64,000 nucleotides of DNA. Source: Ruegeria meonggei (GTDB taxonomy: Bacteria; Pseudomonadota; Alphaproteobacteria; Rhodobacterales; Rhodobacteraceae). The stretch is from positions 248,001 to 312,000 of the forward strand of contig NZ_FWFP01000003.1 of assembly GCF_900172215.1 (NCBI RefSeq). The letters run 5' to 3'. The translations under genes and the position numbers were made by a program. Below the pieces are notes generated by a model. The model searched no databases, had not been told where the DNA came from, and saw only the letters and a program-made list of their open reading frames with translations. Of the stretch, positions 36,167 to 44,800 are shown in pieces (within the stretch, counting starts at the first letter, position 1; the number at the start of each line of letters is the position of its first letter).

Positions 36167-36757
36167 TCATAGGCTCGACACCACGGCCACGCCAACCACG
36201 ATCATCAGGGATGCTGCCATTCCGACATTGATGTTTCGCTGTGTTGCTCGGCTAAGATTCAGACTGCCCAACCGAGCGCCCGCGCTGAGCCATATCAGGT
36301 GAACTGGCAACCAGATAATGTTGAAAACCAACAACTTTATCACGACTTCCCAAAACGGGGCCTCGGGCAGAAAGGCAAAACCGGAAAACAACGCGGTACC
36401 AACCACATAGGCCTTGGGGTTGATGAACTGCAACGTCAGCCCGTTGAAAAACCCAAGCGGCTTTTCAGCGGCGGAAAACCCGATCTTCGATCCCGTACTG
36501 GCGATACGCCACGCGAGGTAAGTCAGGTAGCCAACCGAGACGAGGAACAACACGGATCGAAGCGCCGGAACCGCCAGCACAAGCGCGGCGATCCCACTCA
36601 CAACCAACATCATGTTGATGAAGCCGCCCAACATCAGTCCACCGACAAAGCCGAATCCGGAACGATAGCCGAAGGCCGCGCCGATCCCTGCGGTCGTCAA
36701 AACCCCTGGCCCAGGCGTGATCAAAAGGAAGAAGACTGCAATAACGAACTCAATCAT
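36167..36757 (-). CDS. LysE family exporter
   Basis: The 196-residue membrane protein has six hydrophobic segments and starts MIEFVIAVFFLLITPGPGVLTTAGIGAAFGYRSGF, the LysE/RhtB signature. These proteins export amino acids or related metabolites. It lies 15 bp downstream of the 2-hydroxyacid dehydrogenase on the same strand, so it is probably the last gene of that operon. Confidence 0.88.
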   Translation of the reverse strand: MIEFVIAVFFLLITPGPGVLTTAGIGAAFGYRSGFGFVGGLMLGGFINMMLVVSGIAALVLAVPALRSVLFLVSVGYLTYLAWRIASTGSKIGFSAAEKPLGFFNGLTLQFINPKAYVVGTALFSGFAFLPEAPFWEVVIKLLVFNIIWLPVHLIWLSAGARLGSLNLSRATQRNINVGMAASLMIVVGVAVVSSL

Positions 36758-36772
36758 TGCAGCCCTGCGCCA

Positions 36773-37696
36773 TCACAGGTCTTTGCACTCGGGGACGGGC
36801 GTCAGAACAGTGCCATCGTTGAGGTGCTGCAACAGGTTATCGACGGTCAGGTTACCCATCGCCGCCCGTGTTTCTACCGTGGCGCTGCCCGCATGCGGTA
36901 ACAGCACCACATTGGGCAAGTCACGCAAGGCCTGAGGCACGCGTGGCTCGTCACGGAAAACGTCCAGCCCTGCCCATCCAAGCTTGCCGCCCTGCAGGGC
37001 AGCGATAAGCGCAGGCTCATCCACAACCGATCCGCGGCTGACATTGATCAATGTTCCGCGAGGACCCAGAGCTTCAATCACCTCTTCATTGACCAGCTTG
37101 TCGGTTGATGAACCTCCCGGTGTGATACAGATCAGGACATCCACATGGTGCGCCATCGCGATCAAATTGTCGAAATACTTGTAGGGCACGTCTTTTTTGC
37201 TGCGGGTGTGATAGGAAATCTCGGGGTTCCACGGGCCCAGCTTGCGGGCAATAGCCTGCCCGATACGCCCCAGCCCCAGAATACCAACTTTCTGTTCGTC
37301 TGCCGACCGGGTCAAAGGTGCGTTGCCATTGCTTTCCCAGTATCCCGCCCGAACAAAGGCGTCATCGCGCACCAACTCGCGGTAACAGGACAACATCAGC
37401 AGAACAGCCGTAGTCGCCACTTCTTGGTTCAAGACGTCCGGCGTATGGGTCACTATCACACCCCGGCTGGCCGCTGCATTTGCATCAACGGCATCGTACC
37501 CCACGCCATACACGCTGATCACCTTTAGATTTGGCAAGGAGGCCATCAGGTCAGCAGGCGCCCCGTCATGGCCGTTGGTGACGATATGGGTGATGGCGTC
37601 CGCATCAAACGCATCACGCCGGTGAATATTGAACGCATCCGACAAACGAGTACGCATCGCCTCTGTGATACCGCCGATTTGCAGAAGATCAGCCAT
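36773..37696 (-). CDS. D-isomer-specific 2-hydroxyacid dehydrogenase (GhrB/GyaR-like)
   Basis: The 307-residue enzyme has the NAD(P) motif GILGLGRIGQAIARKLGP, the substrate segment NVSRGSVVDEPALIAAL and the catalytic histidine in VLLPHAGSAT. It probably reduces glyoxylate, hydroxypyruvate or a 2-keto sugar acid. It sits 63 bp downstream of the IlvD/EDD dehydratase, whose products are 2-keto-3-deoxy acids, suggesting joint use. Confidence 0.88.
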   Translation of the reverse strand: MADLLQIGGITEAMRTRLSDAFNIHRRDAFDADAITHIVTNGHDGAPADLMASLPNLKVISVYGVGYDAVDANAAASRGVIVTHTPDVLNQEVATTAVLLMLSCYRELVRDDAFVRAGYWESNGNAPLTRSADEQKVGILGLGRIGQAIARKLGPWNPEISYHTRSKKDVPYKYFDNLIAMAHHVDVLICITPGGSSTDKLVNEEVIEALGPRGTLINVSRGSVVDEPALIAALQGGKLGWAGLDVFRDEPRVPQALRDLPNVVLLPHAGSATVETRAAMGNLTVDNLLQHLNDGTVLTPVPECKDL

Positions 37697-37759
37697 TGTG
37701 ACCGCCTGCCTGGGGGCACCATCCGCACCTTTTGTGAACCAAAACCATCCCCAAATCCT

Positions 37760-39559
37760 TCAGTGATTGTCGCGAGGCACGTGTTTGCGCGCGATATCAC
37801 GATACGCATCCGCCCCTTTCAAGGTCATGCCGCGATCCAGCCGGTCGACCTTTTCACGGAAAATCTCTTGCCAGGGGGATTGATTGGCCGGAATGCCATA
37901 CCCCCCTGCAGCCTCAAGCGCACGGGCTCGTTCATTCAGTTCGTCCAGCGGCACCAACATGTTCGCAGAGCCTTTTCCTAGATCAATGCGCAGGCGATCT
38001 CCGGTTTGCACCAGCGCCAATCCTCCGCCATCCGCCGCCTCGGGTGACGCGTTCAGGATCGACGGGCTGCCGGACGTGCCCGATTGCCGACCATCGCCGA
38101 TACAGGGCAACGCCTCGACGCCGTTTTTGATCAGATATGAAGGCGGGCGCATATTCACCACTTCAGCCGCCCCCGGATATCCTTTGGGGCCCGCGCCCCG
38201 CATGATCAGGATGCAGTTTTCGTCGATCTCTTCGGACGGATCGTCAATCCTGTGGTGAAAATCCTCGGGGCCGTCGAAAACAACCGCCCTGCCTTCAAAC
38301 GCATTTGGATCATTCGGGTTCGACAGGTAGGCGGCACGGAAAGCGGGCGAAATCACGGATGTCTTCATGATCGCGCTTTCGAACAGGTTCCCTGACAAGT
38401 TTAGGAACCCAGCCTGCTGCTTGACCGGATCGCTCACCGGTGTGATCACATCCGCATTCAGGGATCGTCGGTTCACGCAGTTTTGGCCGATGGACTGCCC
38501 GTTTACCGTTATGGCGTTTGGGTTCGGCAGCAGGCCTGCCTCCATCAACTCTCCTACCACGGCGGGCACGCCGCCGGATTGCTGGTAATCCTCACCCAGG
38601 TATTTTCCTGCGGGTTGCATGTTGACCAGCAAGGGAACATCGTGCCCCAGCGCCTGCCAATCATCATTGTCCACCGCAACGCCCAGATGCCGGGCAATGG
38701 CGTTCAGGTGGATCGGCGCGTTGGTCGACCCACCAATCGCCGAGTTGATCACAATCGCATTCTCAAACGCGGCGCGCGTCATCACGTCGCTTGGGCGCAG
38801 ATCTTCCCAAACCATTTCAACAATGCGTTTCCCGGTTTCATAGCTAATCTGTCCCCGCTCACGATACGGGGCGGGAATGGCGGCACAGCCGGGCAGTTGC
38901 ATACCCAACGCTTCAGCAAGGGAATTCATCGTGGTGGCCGTGCCCATCGTGTTGCAATAGCCCACTGACGGAGCCGCAGCGGCTGCGATCTCCATGAATT
39001 CATCCGTATCAATCTTATCGGCGGCCAAGTCTTCGCGCGCTTGCCAGATCACGGTGCCCGATCCGGCCCTCTCACCCTTCCACCAGCCGTTCAGCATGGG
39101 TCCCACGGACAACGCAATCGCCGGGATGTTCACCGTTGCAGCCGCCATTAAAAGCGCGGGCGTGGTCTTGTCGCACCCGATGTTCAGAACCACCCCATCC
39201 AGCGGATACCCGAACAAGCTTTCGACCAGCGACAGGTAAGCCAGGTTGCGATCCAGCGAAGCCGTGGGGCGCTTACCGGTTTCCTGAATCGGATGTACAG
39301 GTATTTCGATGCATGTCCCCCCGGCCGCGATGATGCCATCGCGAACACGTTTGGACAGCTCGATATGGTGCCGATTGCAAGGGCTCAGATCACTGCCGGT
39401 CTGCGCGATTCCGATGATCGGCTTGCCGGATTGCAGCTCTTCCCGGGTGAGGCCATAGTTCAGATACCTTTCAAGGTACAATGCCGTCATTTCCAGATTG
39501 TCGGAGTTCATAAACCAATTGCGCGACCGCAATTGGTCCTTCGTAATTTTCTGAGCCAT
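37760..39559 (-). CDS. IlvD/EDD family dehydratase (sugar-acid dehydratase)
   Basis: The 599-residue iron-sulfur dehydratase shows cluster cysteines in [24 protein letters not shown] and [15 protein letters not shown]. In this superfamily, enzymes of ~580-600 residues with such motifs dehydrate aldonates such as L-arabonate or D-xylonate rather than branched-chain precursors; that reading fits the cluster. The ATG at 39557-39559 is preferred over one six codons upstream. A strong palindrome lies in the divergent gap. Confidence 0.88.
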   Translation of the reverse strand: MAQKITKDQLRSRNWFMNSDNLEMTALYLERYLNYGLTREELQSGKPIIGIAQTGSDLSPCNRHHIELSKRVRDGIIAAGGTCIEIPVHPIQETGKRPTASLDRNLAYLSLVESLFGYPLDGVVLNIGCDKTTPALLMAAATVNIPAIALSVGPMLNGWWKGERAGSGTVIWQAREDLAADKIDTDEFMEIAAAAAPSVGYCNTMGTATTMNSLAEALGMQLPGCAAIPAPYRERGQISYETGKRIVEMVWEDLRPSDVMTRAAFENAIVINSAIGGSTNAPIHLNAIARHLGVAVDNDDWQALGHDVPLLVNMQPAGKYLGEDYQQSGGVPAVVGELMEAGLLPNPNAITVNGQSIGQNCVNRRSLNADVITPVSDPVKQQAGFLNLSGNLFESAIMKTSVISPAFRAAYLSNPNDPNAFEGRAVVFDGPEDFHHRIDDPSEEIDENCILIMRGAGPKGYPGAAEVVNMRPPSYLIKNGVEALPCIGDGRQSGTSGSPSILNASPEAADGGGLALVQTGDRLRIDLGKGSANMLVPLDELNERARALEAAGGYGIPANQSPWQEIFREKVDRLDRGMTLKGADAYRDIARKHVPRDNH

Positions 39560-39627
39560 GGCCTGACCAGCCCCCATCGATGATTTGCTGTGGCGCTGCC
39601 AACCTCGCTTTCTGCGGCCGGGGCGTC

Positions 39628-39652
39628 AATCTCGAAAATTTAATTATTTTCG
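39628..39652. promoter_or_regulatory. Palindrome in the dehydratase / beta-hydroxyacid dehydrogenase divergent gap
   Basis: CGAAAAT (39633-39639), TTAATT, ATTTTCG (39646-39652) is a perfect 7-bp-arm inverted repeat in an AT-rich gap between divergent operons. It is preceded by AATCT; the ten bases AATCTCGAAA also occur at 42330-42339 upstream of the TRAP operon. Probably the operator of the nearby GntR regulator; inferred. Confidence 0.5.
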
Positions 39653-39769
39653 TGATTTTGCTCGCCAATCGTATAATGCCACATTAATTGAAACAAACCT
39701 GAGTTTGCGGAACGCTCGGCTTCGAACGCACTAATCCATCGCAACATCTCTTTGAAAGGACTTGCCGGC

Positions 39770-40654
39770 ATGCCCCAAAACAGCCGCGTGACGTTGATAG
39801 GAACCGGCCTGATGGGTGCGCCCATGGCCCAAAACCTCTTAACCGGCGGGATCGATCTGACCGTCTGGAACCGCAGTGCGGATAAGGCAAAGCCGCTGGT
39901 TGACGACGGCGCCAAAACCGCCCCTACAGCTGCCAAGGCCGTTGCAGGCGCGAGTGTCCTGATCACGATGCTGTCGGACGGGTATGCAACCGAGGCCCTG
40001 TTGTCCGATCCTGAATTTTGCCAGGCACTGTCGCCCGGAATGGTCTGGATCGATATGTCCAGCGCTAAGCCGGAACATGCCCGCGAACAATCTGCCCTGT
40101 TGCACACATTGGGTGTCGCACATCTGGACGCGCCGGTCTCAGGCGGCACCAAGGGCGCAGAGGCGGGGTCGCTGGCGATCATGGTCGGCGGTGAAAAAAC
40201 CACCTTCGATCAGGTGACACCTCTGCTTTCGACCATGGGGCGTCCGGTTCATGTCGGCCCCTCAGGCGCGGGACAGCTGTGCAAACTGGCCAATCAGACC
40301 ATCGTGGCCGTCACGATCTCGGCCGTGGCCGAAGCAACCTTGCTGGCCGAGAAAGGCGGTGCGGACCCGGATGCCCTGCGTGCAGCCCTGAAAGGTGGGT
40401 TTGCCGACAGTGTGATCTTGCAGCAGCACGGCGCAAGGATGTCCGAAGGTGATTTTGAGCCCGGCGGTTTGTCAAAGTTCCAACTCAAGGATCTGGACAA
40501 CACGCTGGCCGAGGCAGCTGCGTTTGACCTGAGGCTACCCTCAACCCAGGCCGTTCGGGATCGGTTCGCGTATCTGGTCAACGAAATGGATGGCGCTGAC
40601 CTGGATCATTCCGCCTTGTATCAGGAACTAAAGAAACGGAACGGCCTGTCATGA
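39770..40654 (+). CDS. Beta-hydroxyacid dehydrogenase (6PGDH/HIBADH family), first copy
   Basis: The 294-residue enzyme has the NAD motif LIGTGLMGAPMAQNL, the substrate loop DAPVSGGTKGAEAGSLAIM and a catalytic lysine in GAGQLCKLANQ, so it is a canonical member. GAAAGGA precedes the ATG at 39770; the upstream TTG is unlikely. It overlaps the DenD-like gene by 4 bp. In that company an L-threonate or other tetronate substrate is possible, but not shown. Confidence 0.87.
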   Translation: MPQNSRVTLIGTGLMGAPMAQNLLTGGIDLTVWNRSADKAKPLVDDGAKTAPTAAKAVAGASVLITMLSDGYATEALLSDPEFCQALSPGMVWIDMSSAKPEHAREQSALLHTLGVAHLDAPVSGGTKGAEAGSLAIMVGGEKTTFDQVTPLLSTMGRPVHVGPSGAGQLCKLANQTIVAVTISAVAEATLLAEKGGADPDALRAALKGGFADSVILQQHGARMSEGDFEPGGLSKFQLKDLDNTLAEAAAFDLRLPSTQAVRDRFAYLVNEMDGADLDHSALYQELKKRNGLS

Positions 40655-41619
40655 CGCAGGTTCTAATCATTGGCGCAGCCGGAATGCTGGGCCAAAAACT
40701 GACCCGACGCATTCTGACAGAAAACACCTTTGGCCCTGCGGACCGTCTGACGCTGTTTGACAGGGCGTTTTCCGACACTGCACCGGGTGTGACACCCTTA
40801 ACGGGTGATCTGACCCAACCCGGTATGATCCAATCGCTTGCTGCCAGGCGCCCGGACGTGATCTTTCACCTTGCCGCCATCGTCTCGGGTCAGGCCGAGG
40901 CTGAATTCGATCTGGGCTGGAACGTCAATCTGATGGCCATGTGGGACTTGCTGTCCGCACTCAGGCACGAGCATGAGGCATCAGGTGGGCAGTACCGGCC
41001 ACGGTTGGTCTTCGCCTCATCTATTGCGGTTTTTGGTGCACCATTTCCGGATCGGATCGAAGACGATTTCCTGTGCGCTCCGTTGACCAGTTACGGGGTT
41101 CAGAAAGCGGCGTCAGAGTTGATGATATCGGATTTCAGCCGCAAAGGGTTTATCGACGGGCTTTCGCTGCGCCTGCCCACTTTGTGTGTGCGCCCCGGAA
41201 AAGCAAACCTGGCGGCGTCGTCCTTTTTCTCGGGCATTATCCGCGAGCCGCTGAACGGGGATTGCGCCGTTCTGCCGGTTCCAGATACGGTGCGCCACTG
41301 GCACGCAAGCCCCCGCGCCGCTGCCCGATTTCTGACCCACGCGGCCGCGTTGGACACAGATCAGTTGCAGGGCCGCAATGCGCTGAACATGCCGGGTGTC
41401 AGTTGCACCGTTGCCGAGCAGATCGAGGCCCTGCGCAATGTGGGCGGACAAGCCGCAGTTGACCTGATCAAACCCGAACCGGACGCAACGATCGGGAACA
41501 TCGTCGCAGGCTGGCCGCGCGATTTTATTCCCGAACGGGCCCGCGCCCTTGGATTTGAGGCCGAAGGCAGTTTCGAAGAGATCATCAAGACCTATCTGGA
41601 AGACGATTTTACCGGTTAA
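40651..41619 (+). CDS. denD: NAD-dependent epimerase/dehydratase-fold enzyme, D-erythronate dehydrogenase-like
   Basis: The 322-residue extended-SDR protein has GAAGMLGQKL as cofactor motif, catalytic SSIAVFG and YGVQKAASE (Tyr/Lys). RLPTLCVRPGKANLAASSFFSGIIREPLNG is characteristic of DenD, which oxidises D-erythronate at C2. The other tetronate genes (otnK, otnC, otnI) are not in the window, so the route would have to finish elsewhere. Convergent with the GntR gene. Confidence 0.8.
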   Translation: MTQVLIIGAAGMLGQKLTRRILTENTFGPADRLTLFDRAFSDTAPGVTPLTGDLTQPGMIQSLAARRPDVIFHLAAIVSGQAEAEFDLGWNVNLMAMWDLLSALRHEHEASGGQYRPRLVFASSIAVFGAPFPDRIEDDFLCAPLTSYGVQKAASELMISDFSRKGFIDGLSLRLPTLCVRPGKANLAASSFFSGIIREPLNGDCAVLPVPDTVRHWHASPRAAARFLTHAAALDTDQLQGRNALNMPGVSCTVAEQIEALRNVGGQAAVDLIKPEPDATIGNIVAGWPRDFIPERARALGFEAEGSFEEIIKTYLEDDFTG

Positions 41620-42266
41620 TCGCCCATCGTCTTTCCGGTCAGGTGACGCGCCAGATGGTCGTGTATTTTTTGACGCGTCAGGTCTTCGTCCCCGGACAAA
41701 GCCGCATCCAGAATACTTGCGTGATGCTGGATATTTGCCGAAATGAACTCGAACCGTCGGTCTGCGACCATCAATTGCTGCCGGAACTGCGCGTAAATGC
41801 GCCCGTGCATCTGTTTGAGCGTCTCTGACCCGCAAGCCGAAATCAGCGTCTGGTGAAACTCGTTTTCCGAGGCAAACCATATGCTGACTAGATCGCTGGG
41901 GTCATCCTTGGCATGGATGCGCTTTTCGATGTGGCTCAGCTTGTGATGCGCGGCGGTCAGGCGGGCCTCCCAATCCACGCCGCCATTGCGGATGGACAAA
42001 ACCGTCCCCTCGCCTTCCAGCAATATCCGCAGATGGGTCAGTTCGATCAGTTTCTGAGACGAACGGATAGGAACCCGAAAACCGCGCTGTTCCTGAAAAT
42101 CAGCCAGACCAACCGTAGACAGGCGGAACAGCACTTCACGCACGGTACTGGCCGAGCACCCAAATTCCTTGCGCAAATCCTCGGCCCTCAGTTTTGCGCC
42201 GTGTTCGAACCTGTTTGATACAAGCCTGGCTTTAAGCTCTTGGTAGATATCAACTTCGCTGCTCAT
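41616..42266 (-). CDS. GntR family regulator, FadR/FCD subfamily
   Basis: The 216-residue repressor has a winged helix at about 5-70 (LRAEDLRKEFGCSASTVREVLFRLSTVGLADFQEQRGFRV) and an all-helical FCD ligand domain with spaced histidines that often bind a metal and a sugar acid. It overlaps the denD-like stop by 4 bp, tail to tail. It lies between two catabolic operons whose promoters share AATCTCGAAA, so it is the likely regulator of both. The effector is unknown. Confidence 0.87.
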   Translation of the reverse strand: MSSEVDIYQELKARLVSNRFEHGAKLRAEDLRKEFGCSASTVREVLFRLSTVGLADFQEQRGFRVPIRSSQKLIELTHLRILLEGEGTVLSIRNGGVDWEARLTAAHHKLSHIEKRIHAKDDPSDLVSIWFASENEFHQTLISACGSETLKQMHGRIYAQFRQQLMVADRRFEFISANIQHHASILDAALSGDEDLTRQKIHDHLARHLTGKTMGD

Positions 42267-42267
42267 T

Positions 42268-42275
42268 CGTATACG
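42268..42275. promoter_or_regulatory. Small palindrome at the GntR start
   Basis: CGTATACG is a perfect 8-bp palindrome immediately upstream of the GntR ATG (42264-42266). GntR operators often contain GTATAC-like cores, so this may be an autoregulatory half or chance. Confidence 0.25.
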
Positions 42276-42329
42276 TGTCCCGGGTTCTGGTCTGCTCTGG
42301 TCGTAACTCGATTTTCGATTTTATGCAAT

Positions 42330-42353
42330 AATCTCGAAATTTTTTCAAATTTC
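42330..42353. promoter_or_regulatory. Inverted repeat upstream of the TRAP operon
   Basis: GAAATTT (42336-42342), TTTC, AAATTTC (42347-42353) is a perfect 7-bp-arm inverted repeat about 110 bp before the dctP start. With the preceding AATCTC it shares ten bases with the palindrome at 39628. Candidate GntR operator. Confidence 0.45.
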
Positions 42354-42461
42354 ACATTTTACTTGTTGCAATCGATTCGCCGTCCTAACGTCGAACGGCG
42401 TTCGTTATCAAGGAGGCAAAAAGACCTTCAGCATGCCACGCTCAACGTCTGGGAGGACAAT

Positions 42462-43475
42462 ATGAAGTTATTGACGACAGCGGCCGCTGTGGCCGTAGCG
42501 ACCACCATGGCGGCGACCTTTGCTACCGCCGAAACAACCAAACTGCGCATTCAGACCCATTTCTCGCCTGAACAGCTGTCGGGTAAGATGGCGGCCAAAT
42601 TTGTCGAAGACATCACCGAGATGTCGAACGGCGAGATCGAAGTTGAGATGTTCTATTCCTCATCCGTCGTGAAGTCGGTCGAAACATTTGACGCCGCCGC
42701 AACCGGTATTCTGGATTGTGACATGACCGGTGGGGGTTATCAGACCGGTAAGAACCCGGCCTTCCAATTCGCTGGCGATCTTCTGGGCGGATACCAGAAC
42801 CCTTATCAGCAAATGGCGTGGCTACTGCATGGTGGCGGTCGGGATGCCCTGAACGAGCTGTACAATGGCTATGACATGGAATTCGTTGGCTGGTGGATTC
42901 CGGGCCCTGAATCTCTGGCCTCGACCAAGCCGATCAGGACGGCTGCCGATTTCAAAGACTGGAAGTTCCGCTCACCTCCGGGTCTGGCGACCAAGGTGTT
43001 TGCCGAATTGGGTGCTTCTCCTATCGTGATGGATTTCAACGAAATATTCACCGCGCTTGAAACCGGCATCATTGATGGTGCTGACGCGGCGAACCTGACC
43101 AACAATGTAGGTCTGGGTTTGTATGAAATCGCCGGGCACACCAACTATCCGGGATTCCATTCGATGCCAGCAGACCACCTTGCCTGCCGCAAGGATGTCT
43201 GGGATTCCATGCCCGCACATCATCGCAAGATCATCGAAGTCGCCATGGACAGCCTGGCGCTGCACAATGCGACCATCAACGAAGTGCAAAACGCCCAAAC
43301 CGCCAAGGATCTGCGCGCGCAGGGCATCGAGTTGTATGAGTGGTCGCCCGAGGATCTGGCTGCGTACCGCGCCGCCGTGCAGGTTGGTTGGACAGACTTT
43401 GCAACCACACCTGAATCCAAGGCGCTTTTGGACAGCCACATCGCGTTTCTGAGAAACCTGGGCGCGATGGACTAA
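42462..43475 (+). CDS. TRAP transporter substrate-binding protein (DctP family)
   Basis: The 337-residue periplasmic receptor has a signal peptide (cleavage after about A23) and DctP-like segments such as KLRIQTHFSPEQLSGKMAAKFVEDI and FRSPPGLATKVFAELGASPIVMDFNEIFTALETGIIDGAD. The arginine in KFRSPPG occupies the usual carboxylate-binding position. GGGAGG precedes the ATG. It belongs with the two membrane subunits ~480 bp downstream, the gap being filled by a decayed enolase-family gene. Substrate is probably a sugar acid. Confidence 0.9.
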   Translation: MKLLTTAAAVAVATTMAATFATAETTKLRIQTHFSPEQLSGKMAAKFVEDITEMSNGEIEVEMFYSSSVVKSVETFDAAATGILDCDMTGGGYQTGKNPAFQFAGDLLGGYQNPYQQMAWLLHGGGRDALNELYNGYDMEFVGWWIPGPESLASTKPIRTAADFKDWKFRSPPGLATKVFAELGASPIVMDFNEIFTALETGIIDGADAANLTNNVGLGLYEIAGHTNYPGFHSMPADHLACRKDVWDSMPAHHRKIIEVAMDSLALHNATINEVQNAQTAKDLRAQGIELYEWSPEDLAAYRAAVQVGWTDFATTPESKALLDSHIAFLRNLGAMD

Positions 43476-43553
43476 TCGGCGCTTCGCTGAGAACACCTGT
43501 TGGAAAGGCTGCCTCGGTGGCCTTTCCGCGCTCCTCTCGGGTTCGTGGATTTC

Positions 43554-43940
43554 ATGAAAATCACCAAAGTCATCAGTCACGTTCTGCGCTGCGACCTGTC
43601 CGAGGTGCCGGGATATTCGCAGCAGTATTACCGCCAACGTACGGCCCACCTGGTTGAAGTGCCGAACGACGAGGGCATAACCGGATGGGGAGAGCGCTTT
43701 GGCCCCGGTAACTTGGCGTGTGCAAATCAAGCCGACGTTCAGGCCTTGATCCAGCCTAAGGCGCTGGGGATGGAGCCAAATTCAGACGTCAAATTGTGCA
43801 CAGCCGTGCGAAGCGGTATCGGCGACACCTATCCGTTTCAGATTAAGGACAACACTGGCCGGTTCAAGGACCCCAAGGCCCCCGGTATCAGTGTGACGCC
43901 GGATCGGGATTTCATTGATCACTTTCGGATAGCTGCTTAG
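43554..43940 (+). pseudogene. Internally deleted enolase-superfamily gene
   Basis: The 128-codon frame begins like a mandelate racemase-family capping domain: MKITKVISHVLRCDLSEVPG and TAHLVEVPNDEGITGWGERFG, then VQALIQPKALGM. After about residue 75 it jumps to a C-terminal tail of the same family (IKDNTGRFKDPKAPGISVTPDRDFIDHF). The whole metal-binding barrel is missing, so it cannot be an active enzyme. The frame stayed open, consistent with a recent in-frame deletion or a retained fragment. It lies inside the TRAP operon. Confidence 0.7.
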
Positions 43941-43957
43941 CGGCGAAGGGATAAGCG

Positions 43958-44800
43958 ATGCAACGATCAACAGGCGGGTTGGTGGAATGGCTGGTGCCTT
44001 TGGCATTTGTCGCAACGGCCAGTTGGCTGGTCTGGCATTTGCCCGCGTTTTTGCTGGACTGGCTGCCCTATACGTCTGAGTCTCTGAAAGGTCAGGTCGA
44101 AGAGATTTACCTGCGCAGCGATGTGACCCCGAACATGCCCGGAGTATTCGGCGCGCATATCGACATGATCGATATCATCGCGCTTGTTCTGTTGCCGATA
44201 CTTGCCGTTGTCGGCACGCGCACGGTGCGTCTGGCGGCCATGGAATACGGCGGCTCCAGCGGCATTGATCGCTTTGCCCTGTTCATCGGGCGCGTCACCA
44301 TGATGATGATTGCGATCATGACCATTGTGATGCTGTACGAAGTGTTCATGCGCTACATTCTGGAAAAGCCGACCGAATGGGCCAACGAGATGACCCTTTG
44401 GTTTGCCAGCTTCGTCTTCCTGATGTCTGGCTATTACGCCATGCAACAGCGCAGCCACATCCGGATCTTCCTGCTCTACGATTCAGTGCCACGCTGGCTG
44501 CAACGTGTCTTTGACACAATTTCAACTGTCCTGATCGTCATGTTCGCCTTCTTTCTGGTCTATGGAAGCTACAAGCAGGTCTTCGTGAATAAGCTATACA
44601 AATGGGAGCTTTACGGCTCGGCCTTCAACCCTCCCATTCCGGCGACGCTGCAGCCAATGGTGCTGATCGTGATCACACTGGTGGCCATGCAGGCTATCGT
44701 GAACCTGTTCGCCGATTGGAACAAAGAACCCGAGATTCACACCGACGAACCGGATGACGAAGAGATAGAAATGCTCAAGAAAGCGGTGGGACAAGACTGA
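43958..44800 (+). CDS. TRAP transporter small membrane subunit (DctQ), N-terminally extended
   Basis: The 280-residue protein has the DctQ four-helix core from about residue 110 (VMLYEVFMRYILEKPTEWANEMTLWFASFVFLMSGYYAM). A ~100-residue N-terminal extension carries two more hydrophobic segments; typical DctQ proteins are ~160-200 residues. The stop overlaps the DctM start by 1 bp. The acidic C-terminal tail (TDEPDDEEIEML) is cytoplasmic. Confidence 0.87.
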   Translation: MQRSTGGLVEWLVPLAFVATASWLVWHLPAFLLDWLPYTSESLKGQVEEIYLRSDVTPNMPGVFGAHIDMIDIIALVLLPILAVVGTRTVRLAAMEYGGSSGIDRFALFIGRVTMMMIAIMTIVMLYEVFMRYILEKPTEWANEMTLWFASFVFLMSGYYAMQQRSHIRIFLLYDSVPRWLQRVFDTISTVLIVMFAFFLVYGSYKQVFVNKLYKWELYGSAFNPPIPATLQPMVLIVITLVAMQAIVNLFADWNKEPEIHTDEPDDEEIEMLKKAVGQD

